DNA from: Cylindrospermum sp. NIES-4074
GTDB lineage: Bacteria > Cyanobacteriota > Cyanobacteriia > Cyanobacteriales > Nostocaceae
Direction of reading: 5' to 3'
Length of the DNA stretch: 64,000 nt
Assembly: GCA_003994795.1 (NCBI GenBank)
Contig: AP018269.1
Coordinates: 2,939,484-3,003,483, forward strand
Shown: piece by piece, positions 10,956 to 20,701 of the stretch
Layout: each line of letters opens with the position of its first letter
Position numbering within the stretch: position 1 is the stretch's first letter
The notes under the pieces: model-generated
What the model saw: only the letters and a program-made list of their open reading frames with translations
Told to the model about the DNA's origin: nothing
The model's database searches: none
Translations under genes and position numbers: made by a program

Positions 10956-11702
10956 TTTAGCAATCAGAACTAATCCTCAAATAAGTGGCATGGACTCTCA
11001 AATTGGGAATTTGAGGATCGGGTAGCGCCAGCAAATTCTTCTCCCAGTATCCAGCAACTAGTACCTCTAAAACCAGCCTCCTTAATCAATTAAATGCAAG
11101 TAGGGGTGGTCAAAACCCAAAGTTAGCTTTTGGTGTGCTTGCCCAAAAATTCAATGGGTTCTGCTACGCTTGTTGGTATTCACCCAAGCTAGATCCTTGC
11201 CAACTAATTTTGTCTTCAATATACCGCTCACCACTCAACCCTCAAATAAGGGATACACCTTAACCTCCTAAACTCAGCGTTATGGCTTTATCAACCTGCT
11301 ACTCCCAGGCACTTTGAGGACTCCAGTTTATTAAACCCCAAACAAAGTTTTACACTTTGTATGATTCATGATCAACAGCAAATTCGTAATTTCATAGTTA
11401 GTTGCTTTTCAAAGTCTATGATAAAGGTATAAGAAAGCGCATGGTAGTCCGCAACTTACACTCAGTACTCTTGGATGCGATTTCTGTTCGCTACCCAGTC
11501 AGGACTTAAGGATATGTTTTCTGTTTAATCCTGAACAGAACCTAATGGTAGCAGAGCATCTCAGACATTATTTACTTTGCTAACCCTACCCTGAGAATGA
11601 CAGAATTACGTTGAGATAAGTAAGTCTTGTTGGTATCACTGTTAGTTCCATCCTTCACAAGGCTGAGACTTTTTATCCAGGGAGGATGGTATTTGAGGAT
11701 AC
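10956..11702. other. Intergenic region, 747 bp, no gene seen
   Basis: There is no credible coding frame on either strand. The stretch contains a palindromic segment, CAAATTGGGAATTTG near 11000. Just before the GNAT gene it has a possible stem (CCATCC near 11649 with GGATGG near 11684). A long untranslated leader or a small RNA is possible, but I cannot identify one. Confidence 0.4.
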
Positions 11703-12341
11703 TTGAGAAGATTTTCATTATTAAATAAAATCAATAATAAACTAGCCTTGACATCCTGGTTTTTTCATCCATACCACCAACAGCCAGTAACAGATGCCGC
11801 CGCTCAAACTTCTGGGCAATTTCAAATCCGTGCGGCTACACCTGCTGATTTGACTGGTGTTGCCCAAATCATTACTGAAAGCTTTCACTCCCAACAGGGT
11901 TTATGGGGATGGGCTTTTCCGTTGCTACGTTTAGGTATTTATGAAGATTTGAGGCATCGTCTAGCCTCACCTTTACCTCATCACGTCTGTTTGGTTGCCG
12001 TTGTGGCTAATAATCTAGTGGGAACTGTGGAATTGGGTGTCCGTTTCAGTGATGCGTGGACAAATGTTGGCAGAAGTTTTCCTTACCTATCTAATTTAGC
12101 TGTTCACCCAAAATATCGTAGGCATGGTGTGGCTTCAGGTTTACTGATTAGTTGTGAACAAGTCTCACTTGAGTGGGGGTTTCAAGACTTATATCTCCAT
12201 GTCTTGGAAAATAACCATCAGGCACGGCAGCTTTATTTTAAACTGGGATACCGGGTGCATAAGGTTGAATCTAATTGGAATCCTTTCCTATTGAGCCGCT
12301 CACGGCAAATATTCTTGCACAAGCGCCTGAGTGCTAAGTAA
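11703..12341 (+). CDS. GNAT-family N-acetyltransferase
   Basis: In this 212-residue protein the GNAT fold occupies about residues 40-210: FQIRAATPADLTGVAQII opens beta1-alpha1, and LSNLAVHPKYRRHGVASGLL is the acetyl-CoA binding motif A. LYLHVLENNHQARQLYFKLGY is motif B with its conserved Asn and Tyr. The substrate cannot be read from sequence; this RimI-like type often acetylates protein N termini or small amines. The only possible start is TTG at 11703, preceded by GAGG at a suitable distance. The first 35 residues look like an unstructured extension. Confidence 0.85.
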   Translation: MRRFSLLNKINNKLALTSWFFHPYHQQPVTDAAAQTSGQFQIRAATPADLTGVAQIITESFHSQQGLWGWAFPLLRLGIYEDLRHRLASPLPHHVCLVAVVANNLVGTVELGVRFSDAWTNVGRSFPYLSNLAVHPKYRRHGVASGLLISCEQVSLEWGFQDLYLHVLENNHQARQLYFKLGYRVHKVESNWNPFLLSRSRQIFLHKRLSAK

Positions 12342-12421
12342 GTGGGCGTAAATATTTGTCGTTAGGATCAGGCAAAAGCGACTCTTGCAAGTAGAGGAGT
12401 AGATGTGTCTGCTATACGGTC

Positions 12422-12451
12422 ACACCTAAATCTTTTGGTGTAGGTTTTTTT
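12422..12451 (+). terminator. Probable intrinsic terminator after the GNAT gene
   Basis: ACACC and GGTGT form a 5-bp stem around a 10-nt loop, followed by AGG and seven T residues, 80 bp past the GNAT stop. The stem is short, so this is moderate evidence. Confidence 0.55.
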
Positions 12452-12978
12452 GCAAAAATCCCACAGAATTCTATATTTAACAAAAAATTATATTGATTGG
12501 TGGCTTGATAAATAGCTAAGTAGCTATATAAATAAGTAAAATACTAATTATTATGGGGCTACATCCTGTAATGATATAGCCTTGATATATTCTCTAGCGG
12601 AGACTTTATCTACAGTTTTATGGGAGAGTTTTTAGCTGTAGTTTGGGTTATTGTTTACTATAATTGATTTATTGTGGTTCACGAATACAATTTTGTAAAG
12701 TCAGACTTAATAATAATTAATTCCTCATGCTAACTTTGTATTTAAGTTTTCATCTTTATAAAAACTTTAACAAAACACTCTCTCAACTGGAGACAAATCC
12801 AGCCAAATCCCATAGAATATGATTAAATTGTTGAACAATGCTTATTTACTTCTAATTTTGTTAAATTTGGCAGAGAACTCTTAATAATTAAGAAAAATAA
12901 AAAACTTGATTTGCTTTAATAGCTAGTTTTGTCTGCAAGTGCATATTACTACCAAATTCGTCGGAAGTTTGAGAAAAC
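12452..12978. other. AT-rich intergenic region, no gene seen
   Basis: About 527 bp of very AT-rich DNA with no coding frame. It probably holds the promoter and a long leader for the plus-strand gene at 12979. No operator or RNA structure stands out. Confidence 0.4.
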
Positions 12979-13533
12979 ATGGATAGCGAAAAGCGTCGCC
13001 GCTATCAGACTGCTATGGTATCAACTTATTGCTCTAACACCAATTTTGTTGACAATCTTGTCATGCTAGATGGAAATGAGCAATTCCCAGGCTCGGATAT
13101 ACTCACGCTTCTGCAAAGTAGAAAAGTTTTTATCGTCAATAGTCGTAGGCGGAATGGTTTAATACTATTTAAACAGTACCATGCAGAGTTTGCGGGACCA
13201 GGGGCCGCAGTGGGTGGAGATTATGATTGTGATTGCCAATGGGTTTTGCCTATGGGCAATCTGTCTTTGTTAACTCCTGAATCTTATGAAGATCGCCAGA
13301 AGGCTTATTTGCTTAGGCGACAATGGATTCGATTGATCAAACAAATTACGGAAAATTCGGTGTCTGGGCAGCGAGTCCAGAAGATTATCGATCAATTTGA
13401 ACAATATTTTCCACCTGACATGGTGTCTCATCTACCAGATATTGCCTTTGCCATGTTAGTGGGTGTGCTGCCGCAAACGGTGGGAATAGTACGCCGTGGG
13501 GGCAGCGAGCTAGACAGCAGTGTTAATTACTGA
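12979..13533 (+). CDS. Conserved-looking hypothetical protein, possible C-terminal HTH
   Basis: I do not recognise this 184-residue protein. It is soluble and has no signal peptide or membrane helix. Near residues 65-90 it has a Gly-rich stretch and acidic Cys residues ([10 protein letters not shown]). Near its C terminus [20 protein letters not shown] resembles the recognition part of a Crp-like helix-turn-helix, which would suggest a regulator; that is inference from pattern only. Its last 7 bp overlap the end of hisC, which converges on it. The ATG at 12979 is preceded by a long AT-rich region. Confidence 0.7.
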   Translation: MDSEKRRRYQTAMVSTYCSNTNFVDNLVMLDGNEQFPGSDILTLLQSRKVFIVNSRRRNGLILFKQYHAEFAGPGAAVGGDYDCDCQWVLPMGNLSLLTPESYEDRQKAYLLRRQWIRLIKQITENSVSGQRVQKIIDQFEQYFPPDMVSHLPDIAFAMLVGVLPQTVGIVRRGGSELDSSVNY

Positions 13534-14702
13534 GAAATTTGCTGAGGTTCGAGATTTGTTAAAGCAGCGTTGACTCGATTCAGAGTGCGGCTATTTTCTT
13601 CTGGCGTTCCGACAGTAATTCGCAATCCGTCGCTTAGTAGCCGTACAAGTGTGCCGTAATTCCTGAGTTTTTGGTTGAGAATTTTTAAAGTAGCATCTTG
13701 TGGATGAGAGGCATTTGATTGCAGACGCAGGTAAATAAAGTTGGTAGCGCTTGCTGTAATTTCTAATGCTGGGTGTAGGGATAAAGCGGTGATGAGTTTG
13801 GCTCGTTCGCTCAGAATTTGGGGAATAGAATCTAGCAACAGTGTACGGTTTTGTAAAGCAATTAATGCGGCAGCGATAGAGAAACTGGGGAGATTATAGG
13901 GTAGGCGGACTTTTTCTAAAATGGCGATCGCATCTTGATTCCCTACACAATAGCCGACACGTAGCGCTGCTAACCGAAAAGCCTTAGAGAAAGTACGTAG
14001 TACGACCCAGTTATGGCGCTGTGCTAATTCCCCAATTATAGTAGTTTGGCTAAATTCAAAGTAAGCTTCATCGATAACTACTAAAATATGCTTTGGTAAA
14101 CTTCTTAACCATGCCAACTCTGCCGCAGTTAAGGCATTAGCTGTGGGGGAATTGGGATGGACGACAAAAACCACCCGAATGGGAGGATTTGGATTTTGTT
14201 CTATGGCTGACTGGGCGGCTTTTAAGTCAATTTCAAAATTAGTTTCATTTCTCCCCACCGTCACCACGGGAATGCCCAAAGTTTTTGCCAAAATCCCATA
14301 CATAGAAAAGGTGGGATTGGCAACGAGAATGGAACCCTCTCCTCCCAGACAGGTGGCAATTAATAAAGAACGAATCAGTTCATCTGAACCATTACCCACA
14401 GAAATATTGGCAGCAGTGAACGCAGATGAAGCAAGGCCCGCTGACTCATTGACATATTCGGCGATCGCTTCCTTGAGTGTTTCATGCCCACCATCAGGAT
14501 AACGATTTGTTTCAATGACTTGCTGATATGTCCACGCTAGCTTTTCTTTTAATTCCGCTGGCAAATCATAGGGGCTTTCATTCGTATCCAGCCGGTCAAA
14601 CTGCGCCGGGACAGCTTCGGCTGTATCGCTGCTGGGGTGTGGTTTGTAAGCGGTAAATTGGGCTAAATCTGACCGGATAAATGGCAGCATAATTTTGGTC
14701 AT
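13527..14702 (-). CDS. hisC: Histidinol-phosphate aminotransferase
   Basis: The 391-residue PLP-dependent fold-type I aminotransferase converts imidazole acetol phosphate to L-histidinol phosphate in histidine synthesis. Family features are [13 protein letters not shown] near the N terminus, [18 protein letters not shown], the [13 protein letters not shown] cofactor-phosphate loop and [15 protein letters not shown]. The Asp of [10 protein letters not shown] binds the PLP ring nitrogen, and the Lys in [14 protein letters not shown] forms the Schiff base. It stands alone, as his genes usually do in cyanobacteria. Confidence 0.94.
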   Translation of the reverse strand: MTKIMLPFIRSDLAQFTAYKPHPSSDTAEAVPAQFDRLDTNESPYDLPAELKEKLAWTYQQVIETNRYPDGGHETLKEAIAEYVNESAGLASSAFTAANISVGNGSDELIRSLLIATCLGGEGSILVANPTFSMYGILAKTLGIPVVTVGRNETNFEIDLKAAQSAIEQNPNPPIRVVFVVHPNSPTANALTAAELAWLRSLPKHILVVIDEAYFEFSQTTIIGELAQRHNWVVLRTFSKAFRLAALRVGYCVGNQDAIAILEKVRLPYNLPSFSIAAALIALQNRTLLLDSIPQILSERAKLITALSLHPALEITASATNFIYLRLQSNASHPQDATLKILNQKLRNYGTLVRLLSDGLRITVGTPEENSRTLNRVNAALTNLEPQQISQ

Positions 14703-14736
14703 TAGTCAAACAATTTTGGATTTTAGATTTTAGTGA

Positions 14737-14776
14737 GGCAGCGCGGTCTTGGGGGTTTCCCCCATGAGCGACTGCC
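14737..14776 (-). repeat. 41-bp palindrome family, copy 1 (reverse orientation)
   Basis: A 40-nt palindrome has outer arms GGCAG and CTGCC and a core GGGGGTTTCCCCC. Read on the minus strand (GGCAGTCGCT, then GGGGGAAACCCCC) it matches the copies at 20597, 20661 and 39065. It lies between hisC and the hydrolase gene, and GATTTTAG occurs on both sides. Confidence 0.75.
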
Positions 14777-14884
14777 GAACCCGAAGGGATTTTAGATTGA
14801 CCCCAGGAATCAAGTTAGGGGCTTATCACCCTTTTTAAATTTTGAATCTTGAATCCAAAATCCAAAATTTAAAATCTAAAATTC

Positions 14885-14905
14885 GGTCATTAGTCATTAG
14901 TCAAG
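14885..14905. repeat. Short tandem repeat of TCATTAG
   Basis: GGTCATTAGTCATTAGTCAA contains two to three tandem heptamers, the same STRR unit as at 47582-47622. Confidence 0.6.
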
Positions 14906-14949
14906 AATAACTAAGGACTTGTTAGGGGGGAGGTTAATATTTTACAGCT

Positions 14950-15636
14950 TCAAGGTAATTGACAAAAGAGGCGAATTGCTTGCCAAATTTCTATGGAGAC
15001 GTTGCTTAAGGCGTGATCGCTCTCTAATTCCACTAATTCTACCCAAGGACGCGATCGCGCAAAATCACGACTGGCGTTAATGGGTATAACTTCATCTTGT
15101 TTACCATGCACAATCAAGGTGGGAATGGGACGTTGTAAAACCTCATCTTGGTATTGCATGGCATCTGTGAGGAAATTGTAACTTAGGGGCAGCGTTCGCC
15201 CTTCACCGTAGTGGTACACCTGGAGATATTGTTCCTGCTGCCAAAACTGCACCCCTATATTGCCTAACTTGGCTAACCAATGAGATAAAAACCCAAAAGC
15301 TGGTGCTAGCAGAACGAGACGTTGTACTTGTGGGTGTCGTTCTCCCAAGTGGGCGGCTGTCAAACCGCCTAAACTAGAACCAATCAGTGTAACTGGTGCA
15401 GAATTATCAGGAAATTCGGCTGCAACTTGAGTTAATTGACGAGTAATTGTCAAGCCAGAAAAATCACCAGCATTCAAATCAGGAATTTTCAGTTTTGTTT
15501 GAATTTGAGCAAAGCGATCGCCTATATCTTGGGCTTTGGCAGATTTAGGACTAGAAGCGAAGCCGTGAAGGTAGATGAAATGGTTCAAAATTCCAGTCAA
15601 CAAGTAATTTATGTACAAATGCGACGAAAATCGCAT
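14950..15636 (-). CDS. Alpha/beta hydrolase of the YqiA esterase type
   Basis: In this 228-residue protein the motif FIYLHGFASSPKSAKAQ opens the fold. LIGSSLGGLTAAHLG holds the nucleophile Ser in GxSxG, and LIVHGKQDEVIP supplies the acid Asp. The His is in ELESDHALS, so a complete Ser-Asp-His triad is visible. YqiA-like proteins hydrolyse short esters; the real substrate is unknown. The first 16 residues (MRFSSHLYINYLLTGI) look superfluous, and a TTG start at 15588 (LNHFIYLHGF) is likely. It follows gor by 11 bp or more on the same strand. Confidence 0.82.
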   Translation of the reverse strand: MRFSSHLYINYLLTGILNHFIYLHGFASSPKSAKAQDIGDRFAQIQTKLKIPDLNAGDFSGLTITRQLTQVAAEFPDNSAPVTLIGSSLGGLTAAHLGERHPQVQRLVLLAPAFGFLSHWLAKLGNIGVQFWQQEQYLQVYHYGEGRTLPLSYNFLTDAMQYQDEVLQRPIPTLIVHGKQDEVIPINASRDFARSRPWVELVELESDHALSNVSIEIWQAIRLFCQLP

Positions 15637-15647
15637 CCATAAAAAAC

Positions 15648-17024
15648 TTATCGCATCGTGACAAATTCTTCTGCTGCCGAGGGATGGATGCCAACTGTGG
15701 CGTCAAAATCTTTTTTGGTTGCGCCCATCTTGATGGCGATCGCCACACCTTGTAGAATTTCAGCAGCACTATCTCCCACCATGTGAGCGCCTAGCACTTG
15801 GTTGGTGTTGGCATCTACTACTAACTTCATGATGGTTTTTTCTTGTTTACCCGCCAAAGTATAGTACATGGGACGGAAGCGCGTCTGATAAATTGTCACT
15901 GCGTCACCAAGTTTCGCCCGCGCTTGTTCCTCAGTTAAGCCGACTGTCGCCGCTTCTGGGGTGGAAAATACGGCTGTGGGTACAAATTCATGGCTAAACT
16001 CGCGGCGGTTGTGGCCAAATTCACTATCTGCAAAGGCGCGTCCTTCACCAATTGCTACAGGTGTTAAATTTAAGCGATCAGTAACATCACCTACAGCAAA
16101 AATATTTGGTTGACTGGTTTGACTAAACTCATTAACAGCAATGGCGTCTGTAGTACTGTATCCTGGCCCTTCTAGAGAACAGGCAACGCAATTAACCCCA
16201 GCATTTTCTAAACCCAGTCCATCAACATTGGGAGTCCGACCGGTCGCCACTAAAAACACATCAGCAATTATGGGTTCCTGATTTTCTCCAGATAAACTCA
16301 ACTTTAACCCGTCTTCTACCTGCTCAACGGCTGTCACCTCGGTGTTTTGGATAACACGAATGCCGTGGTGTGTCATTCCCTCTTGAATTCCGGTGCGGAT
16401 ATCTTCATCAAAGCCCTTCAAAATTAGATCTCCGCGAATAATCTGCGTCACCTGGGAACCTAAGCCGTGCATAATACAGGCAAATTCTGTACCAATATAA
16501 CCAGCGCCAATAATGGCGATGTGTTTTGGTTGGGTTTTGAGGTGAAAGATTTCATTAGAGGTAATGGCGTATTCTATCCCTGGTAAATCTGGCTTAATGG
16601 GACGTCCACCAACAGCAATGAGAATTTTGTCTGCGGTAAATTGGTTGCCATTAACCTCTACGGTGTGGGGGTCTACCAAAGTAGCGCGATGGGGAATTAG
16701 TTCCACACCTGCTTTTTCTAACAAGCTGATGTGTATTGCTGACAGTCGCCGGACTTCTTGATCTATAGATGTAATGAAATGTTCCCAGTCTAACTCCGCA
16801 TTACCCACTTTCCAGCCATAGCCTGCGGCATCTTGGAATAGTGCGGGAAAGTGAGAGCCATAGACCATGAGCTTTTTAGGCACACAACCACGAATAACGC
16901 AAGTACCGCCAACTAAATCATATTCAGCGATCGCTACTTTCGCCCCGTAGCTAGCGGCTCGTTTAGAAGCTGCCAAACCCCCAGAACCAGCACCAATAAC
17001 AAACAAGTCGTAATCAAAAGTCAT
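15648..17024 (-). CDS. gor: Glutathione reductase
   Basis: The 458-residue flavoprotein reduces glutathione disulfide with NADPH in the cytosol. The FAD-binding fingerprint IGAGSGGLAASKRAA is at residues 8-22, and the redox-active cysteines are in GGTCVIRGCVPKKLMVYG (about 40-57), the cyanobacterial form of this motif. The NADPH-binding IIGAGYIGTEFA is near 174. FAVGDVTDRLNLTPVA binds FAD, and the catalytic His is in VGIHPSAAEEFV at the C terminus. The start ATG fits the family. The hydrolase gene lies just downstream and may be co-transcribed. Confidence 0.95.
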   Translation of the reverse strand: MTFDYDLFVIGAGSGGLAASKRAASYGAKVAIAEYDLVGGTCVIRGCVPKKLMVYGSHFPALFQDAAGYGWKVGNAELDWEHFITSIDQEVRRLSAIHISLLEKAGVELIPHRATLVDPHTVEVNGNQFTADKILIAVGGRPIKPDLPGIEYAITSNEIFHLKTQPKHIAIIGAGYIGTEFACIMHGLGSQVTQIIRGDLILKGFDEDIRTGIQEGMTHHGIRVIQNTEVTAVEQVEDGLKLSLSGENQEPIIADVFLVATGRTPNVDGLGLENAGVNCVACSLEGPGYSTTDAIAVNEFSQTSQPNIFAVGDVTDRLNLTPVAIGEGRAFADSEFGHNRREFSHEFVPTAVFSTPEAATVGLTEEQARAKLGDAVTIYQTRFRPMYYTLAGKQEKTIMKLVVDANTNQVLGAHMVGDSAAEILQGVAIAIKMGATKKDFDATVGIHPSAAEEFVTMR

Positions 17025-17199
17025 AAATTTATGTTTTTCACTACAGGTGAACTGCTAGGAACCTACCTCAGATATTCTTTTGTAAGTCCTTTCCTAGTTT
17101 TAATGTAGCGTTAGCAGCTAGTGTGGTGTGGGGAATGAGACTTTTGCCTTCGCGAGGATTTTAATCGCCAGAATCTAGGTTGTTAATATTCCCATCATC

Positions 17200-18720
17200 T
17201 TATTTTTTGTCGGAATTGCCAGGGCCATTAGTTTGGTTATTGGTATTGCCACCACCTGGAATGCCATCGGAATTGCCAGGGCCATTAGTTTGGTTATTGG
17301 TATTGCCACCCCCTGGGATGCCATCGGAATTGCCAGGGCCATTAGTTTGGTTATTGGTATTGCCACCACCTGGGATGCCATCAGAATTGCCAGGGCCATT
17401 AGTTTGGTTATTGGTATTGCCACCACCTGGGATGCCATCGGAATTGCCAGGGACATTAGTTTGGTTATTGGTATTGCCACCACCTGGAATGCCATCGGAA
17501 TTACCAGGGCCATTAGTTTGGTTATTGGTATTGCCACCACCTGGAATGCCATCGGAATTACCAGGGCCATTAGTTTGGTTATTGGTATTGCCACCACCTG
17601 GGATGCCATCAGAATTTCCAGGGACATTACTCTGGTTATTATTATTGCCACCACCTGGGATGCCATCGGAATTCCCAGGGACATTATTTTGGTTATTGGT
17701 ATTGCCACCACCTGGGATGCCATCAGAATTTCCAGGGCCGTTATTTTGGTTATTGGTATTGCCACCACCTGGGATGCCATCGGAATTCCCAGGGCCGTTA
17801 TTTTGGTTGCCCGAATTACCACTATTTACAGAGCGCTGGGTAGTATTCAACAGGAATTCTGCTGTTTCAACAACAGTGTCTACCTGTAAATTTTCTTTGA
17901 TAGAATTTGCTGGGGAATTCTCGATCGCAAAATCATTGCTAGGGGAATTTGCAGAACTAGTAGTACCTTGTAAAAAAGGTGGATTATCCACAACTCCCTG
18001 TCCAGTGATTGGTGACTGTGCTGCCAAGGCTGCGGTAGTTTCAGCTTGGACACTGGCAAGAGCCGCATCTGTTCCAGACCCCCCATTTTTTCCAGTTAAA
18101 TCCAGCCCCTGCACCAAATCGCTCGTTTCATAAAAAGTTCTGAGATCAAAGTCGTATAAGCCCTGAAATTGACCTTTAACTACAACCATCAGCTGCCCTG
18201 CTTGCAGGACATAATTTTGCGAAGCTTCTTTGTTTGCTACTTCAATACCGCTATTTGTCAGCGCACCAACAATTGTGGTATCTGTTTCCTTCTGGTAGCG
18301 CACAAATAATGCTGAACCGCGAATTGCTGCTGCTGCACTTGGTGTCTGTATACGTGTTTGCCCCTGTCCTGGTGGAATGAGTAACAGTACAGTGCCATTT
18401 GTCAGTTTAAAATCTCTAGTCTTCGGCAAAAATTGGAATACTGCCTGTTCCCCAACGCGTGCTATGGAACCGTCATTAAACCGCAAGTCTGCCAAGGAAG
18501 CTCGACCAGTGGATAACCCATCCCCAGGACTCAACTTATCTAATTTGCGTGCAGGCAGTTTCGTTGGGTTATTTTTGGGTATCAGTTGCACTAAGTTGCG
18601 GAGGTTCTGAATTTCAGCTCGTGTCAAAGGAGTTGCCGCATTTGCCCGATTTGGCAGAGGCAGTGCTGTTACTCCCCATAAACTAATTGCCAACAGTAGG
18701 ATGGATTTATGAAACATCAT
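17200..18720 (-). CDS. Secreted FecR-domain protein with 19-residue C-terminal repeats
   Basis: This 506-residue protein has a signal peptide (about 1-28, ending near RANAA) and then a FecR-type beta domain (about 65-180: STGRASLADLRFNDGSIAR, then GTVLLLIPPGQGQTRIQTP and AAIRGSALFV). A linker leads to a low-complexity tail. The tail (about 305-506) has ten full copies and one partial copy of a 19-residue unit built on NNQTNGPGNSDGIPGGG. FecR domains in cyanobacteria are often exported and linked to cell-surface or signalling proteins; here the role is unknown. It is divergent from a candidate outer-membrane barrel gene at 19174. The repeats make copy number likely to vary. Confidence 0.8.
   Translation of the reverse strand: MMFHKSILLLAISLWGVTALPLPNRANAATPLTRAEIQNLRNLVQLIPKNNPTKLPARKLDKLSPGDGLSTGRASLADLRFNDGSIARVGEQAVFQFLPKTRDFKLTNGTVLLLIPPGQGQTRIQTPSAAAAIRGSALFVRYQKETDTTIVGALTNSGIEVANKEASQNYVLQAGQLMVVVKGQFQGLYDFDLRTFYETSDLVQGLDLTGKNGGSGTDAALASVQAETTAALAAQSPITGQGVVDNPPFLQGTTSSANSPSNDFAIENSPANSIKENLQVDTVVETAEFLLNTTQRSVNSGNSGNQNNGPGNSDGIPGGGNTNNQNNGPGNSDGIPGGGNTNNQNNVPGNSDGIPGGGNNNNQSNVPGNSDGIPGGGNTNNQTNGPGNSDGIPGGGNTNNQTNGPGNSDGIPGGGNTNNQTNVPGNSDGIPGGGNTNNQTNGPGNSDGIPGGGNTNNQTNGPGNSDGIPGGGNTNNQTNGPGNSDGIPGGGNTNNQTNGPGNSDKK
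17208..17810. repeat. 57-bp coding tandem repeat, about 10.5 copies
   Basis: A 57-bp unit (GGAATTGCCAGGGCCATTAG, then TTTGGTTATTGG, then TATTGCCACCACCTGGGATG and CCATC on the plus strand) repeats ten times plus a remnant inside the FecR-protein gene. Units differ at only a few positions, such as ACA for GCC, which points to recent expansion. Because 57 is a multiple of three, open frames appear on both strands. Confidence 0.9.
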
Positions 18721-19173
18721 TTTTCACTCCGCAAAGTCACCCGTTATCAAAGGGGTTAAATATATATTATATTCTTAAAACGTTAAGTCTCTACTACATA
18801 GTTATAGCAATTTTAGCTATCAAATAAATGAATTTTTAAAGAAGATTGAGATGACTAAACTGACTTTGCATCCAATTGAATTGAGCGACACATTTTCAAG
18901 CAGATGCTTAATAAGCCCTGCTGAATTGGGGAGCGAATGATGCCAAATATTGTGCAAAACTACGAAAAATCAATCTTTGCCGCTCCACCGGGAGCCTCTG
19001 AAGCGTGAGACTTTCATACTTTTATTCAGTCAATCGACTTAACATAAGTTAACTAGAGATTATTCAGGAGCCGAAAAATGCGACTCAATGGCTAAATTTA
19101 ACTAAAACTTATCCAGAAATTGTATATTTCTGATGGGAACTTTTAATAAAGCTTGTGGATCTAAGTTTGCCAA
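18721..19173. other. Divergent intergenic region between the FecR and barrel genes
   Basis: About 450 bp separate the divergent starts, enough for two promoters. A small imperfect palindrome (ATAGCAATTTTAGCTAT near 18802-18818) is the only structure I see. No gene is supported here. Confidence 0.35.
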
Positions 19174-20517
19174 ATGCTATTAATACCCTCAAAGAAGCAA
19201 CCCAAGGGCTGGAAGAATTTGTTGTTTTGGATTTTGTTAGTGTCCAGTGGTGGAAACTGGTGTTGCATCGGGCTGCATGATGCATGGGCGACAAATTTAA
19301 AGACAGGGGTTAGTCAAGATCAGCCAGTACCAAAAATAATAACAAGACCCTTAGCAGAGAAAATTCAGCACTCCAGTGAGTCACCAATACCGTCAAATCC
19401 AGCACCCTTAACAATAGCAACTGCTGACCCCAACCAAGCATCAACGGAAGAATTGGAAACAATTCAACAGCGCCAGGACTCGGCACAGCGAGAAGTGCAG
19501 CCAAGTGATAATTCCCAAGGTGCGCCAGAAGGAATGGAGCAAATATTAAATCCACCTCAGATGAATCAGCCTGAAGGGCTAGAGAGGTTTAGGTTGTTGC
19601 TACAAGAGCCAAGACAGCCACCCCCAGAATCATCTAAGGATAATGAACTGGGGCTGCGGGTACGGCCACGACCCCTAAAACAATTGCCACCCCCATCAAA
19701 GCCACCCCCAGAATCATCTAAGGATAATGAACTGGGGCTGCGGGTGCGGCTACGACCCCTAGAACAACTACCACTCCCACCAACAGAAAAACCTGTGGTG
19801 CAGTTTAAACCCATAGGCTACCTCAGGGCTAATGTTGGCTACTTCCAGACAAGTAACATTTTTTCTGCAAATGACCGTCCAATTGAGGATGGGTTGATTT
19901 TTTCGGGATTGACGCTAGCCTCTGCTTATTTTCCATTGGGGCCCAAGACTTATATAAACGGCTCAATTAATGGCAATCTGATTCGTTATGTTGATCAATC
20001 AAAATACGATTACAACCAGTTGAGATTTAACCTTGGTCTTTACCAGCAACTATCACAGCGAATGTATGGTGAAATCAGTTGGAGCAATCAACAGTTGTTT
20101 TTTGCCGATCAAGGCGATCGCTTTTTGAATGAAAATGCCTTGCGGCTATCTCTGGGAAGGCGAGATCCTCTCACACAACGATTGGCGCTAGATACCTTAT
20201 ACGAATTGAGTGTAAATTTTGCTGACCCCCAAAGCCGTAGTCGGGTAGTTAATTCTTTTTGGGTTTCTTTGAGCTACTACCTGCAAAAACCTCTGAATAT
20301 TGGTCTTGACTACCAGGTGAACTTGTCAGACTTTACCCAGCGCGATCGAGAAGACCAATTTCATCGCCTATTTGGACATTTAAATTACCGCATATCCAAC
20401 TCCAGCAATTTGAATTTGCAGACTGGCTTTACCTTAGGTGGTTCTACTACCCCAAATATTGATTTTTCTGGTTGGTTCTTGAGTGTCAATTACAATGTGG
20501 AATTAGGCAGGTTTTGA
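19174..20517 (+). CDS. Exported protein, candidate outer-membrane beta-barrel
   Basis: This 447-residue protein has a basic N terminus and hydrophobic segment (about 15-36, FWILLVSSGGNWCCIGLHDA) that look like a signal peptide, then a polar Pro-rich region and a C-terminal half made of alternating strands. Examples are YLRANVGYFQTSNIFS and TYINGSINGNLIRYVDQ; SLSYYLQKPLNIGLDYQVNL and the final WFLSVNYNVELGRF follow. Ending in an aromatic residue after a strand is typical of outer-membrane barrels. Residues about 148-200 contain two copies of a unit beginning PPESSKDNELGLRVR. I do not recognise the family. The divergent FecR gene may be a functional partner. Confidence 0.7.
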   Translation: MLLIPSKKQPKGWKNLLFWILLVSSGGNWCCIGLHDAWATNLKTGVSQDQPVPKIITRPLAEKIQHSSESPIPSNPAPLTIATADPNQASTEELETIQQRQDSAQREVQPSDNSQGAPEGMEQILNPPQMNQPEGLERFRLLLQEPRQPPPESSKDNELGLRVRPRPLKQLPPPSKPPPESSKDNELGLRVRLRPLEQLPLPPTEKPVVQFKPIGYLRANVGYFQTSNIFSANDRPIEDGLIFSGLTLASAYFPLGPKTYINGSINGNLIRYVDQSKYDYNQLRFNLGLYQQLSQRMYGEISWSNQQLFFADQGDRFLNENALRLSLGRRDPLTQRLALDTLYELSVNFADPQSRSRVVNSFWVSLSYYLQKPLNIGLDYQVNLSDFTQRDREDQFHRLFGHLNYRISNSSNLNLQTGFTLGGSTTPNIDFSGWFLSVNYNVELGRF

Positions 20518-20596
20518 AATTTGTTAGAGGATGTTTTAAAAGTCCTTGGTGATGTATCAAAAATATTGAGATCCCCCTAAATCCACGCCACTTGAC

Positions 20597-20637
20597 GGCA
20601 GTTGCTACAACGGGGGGAACCCCCGCAACGCACTGCC
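20597..20637 (+). repeat. 41-bp palindrome family, copy 2
   Basis: It has arms GGCAGTTGCTACAAC and GCAACGCACTGCC around GGGGGGAACCCCC. It is nearly identical to the copy at 39065-39105. Confidence 0.8.
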
Positions 20638-20660
20638 TCCTTTAAGTCGGCGGAGCCGAC

Positions 20661-20701
20661 GACAGTCGCCTCAAGTCGGGAAACCCGCCCACGGCGCTGT
20701 C
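20661..20701 (+). repeat. 41-bp palindrome family, copy 3 (diverged)
   Basis: It has arms GACAGTCGCC and GGCGCTGTC around GGGAAACCC. It keeps the length and layout of the family but has a different spacer. Immediately before it is another small palindrome, GTCGGCGGAGCCGAC. Confidence 0.65.

Noticed and set aside
17180-18133. A 317-residue plus-strand frame rich in LPGPLVWLLVLPPPGMPSE repeats
   Set aside because: It is a mirror of the 57-bp repeat array inside the minus-strand FecR gene. That gene has a signal peptide and domain, whereas this frame has neither.
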